From: Nitratifractor sp.
GTDB lineage: Bacteria; Campylobacterota; Campylobacteria; Campylobacterales; Sulfurovaceae
Length of the DNA: 5,652 nt
Direction of reading: 5' to 3'
Assembly: GCA_015490055.1 (NCBI GenBank)
Contig: WFYP01000295.1
Coordinates: 1-5,652 of the forward strand
A program made the translations under genes and the position numbers. The notes beneath the pieces were generated by a model that did not search any database, was not told the origin of the DNA, and worked only from the letters and a program-made list of their open reading frames with translations. How positions within the stretch are numbered: position 1 is the stretch's first letter; each line of letters begins with the position of its first letter. This document shows positions 5,647-5,652 of the stretch, in pieces.

Positions 5647-5652
5647 TTACCC

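Larger units (their letters stand above)
5308..5652. other. Non-coding AT-rich intergenic region
   Basis: This 345-bp stretch has stops in every frame I read and no credible coding region. Its contents are the transpeptidase ribosome-binding site and candidate promoter, the nested repeats at 5373-5442, the terminator-like hairpin at 5493-5529 and the rightward promoter at 5618-5646. The part from about 5530 to 5632 is very AT-rich, and I see no further defined element in it. No tRNA or clear DnaA-box cluster was recognised. Confidence 0.6.

Noticed and set aside
5610..5652. Short open frame entering from the right edge on the minus strand
   Set aside because: It gives about 13 residues before a stop, in extremely AT-rich DNA that also holds a rightward promoter. 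No coding character is visible.

Overview
This 5.65 kb window is AT-rich (roughly one third G+C) and looks like the chromosome of a Campylobacterota (epsilonproteobacterial) species, perhaps a Sulfurimonas- or Sulfurovum-like organism. That placement rests on base composition, codon use, weak or absent -35 boxes and general protein character. It is an inference, not a database result.

Layout from left to right. The last 12 codons of an upstream + strand gene (1-39) are followed by a G+C-rich hairpin with a GTAG head (52-77) that resembles a REP element. Next is a complete + strand asparagine synthase-type glutamine amidotransferase (asnB, 126-1913). The rest of the coding sequence is on the minus strand. 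In transcription order it comprises a secreted L,D-transpeptidase with a peptidoglycan-binding domain (5307 to 4285), a phosphoglycolate phosphatase-like HAD hydrolase (3990 to 3316), and a FAD-dependent oxidoreductase of unknown substrate (3323 to 1908). The last two overlap by 8 bp and are probably translationally coupled. The oxidoreductase and asnB converge and overlap by 6 bp, so no terminator lies between them.

The two minus-strand intergenic stretches contain structure. The stretch between the hydrolase and the transpeptidase (3991-4284) holds a perfect 15-bp inverted repeat with a 6-nt loop in the probable hydrolase leader. It also holds a promoter-like TGN-TATAAT on the + strand aimed antisense into the transpeptidase gene. 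The 345-bp stretch to the right of the transpeptidase (5308-5652) has no credible gene. It holds a candidate extended -10 promoter for the transpeptidase, an 11-bp-period direct repeat nested in a 10-bp inverted repeat, a strong A-tract/hairpin/T-tract structure resembling a bidirectional terminator, and a good sigma70-like promoter at the right edge pointing out of the window.

The genes do not form one obvious pathway. The hydrolase and oxidoreductase are the only pair whose arrangement suggests a shared role. AsnB either makes asparagine or amidates a glycan or other carboxylate. The transpeptidase acts on cell-wall peptidoglycan. I found no convincing novel multi-gene system. The items most worth a second look are the REP-like element, the palindromic leader of the hydrolase, the putative antisense promoter, the nested repeats upstream of the transpeptidase, and the unassigned flavoprotein.
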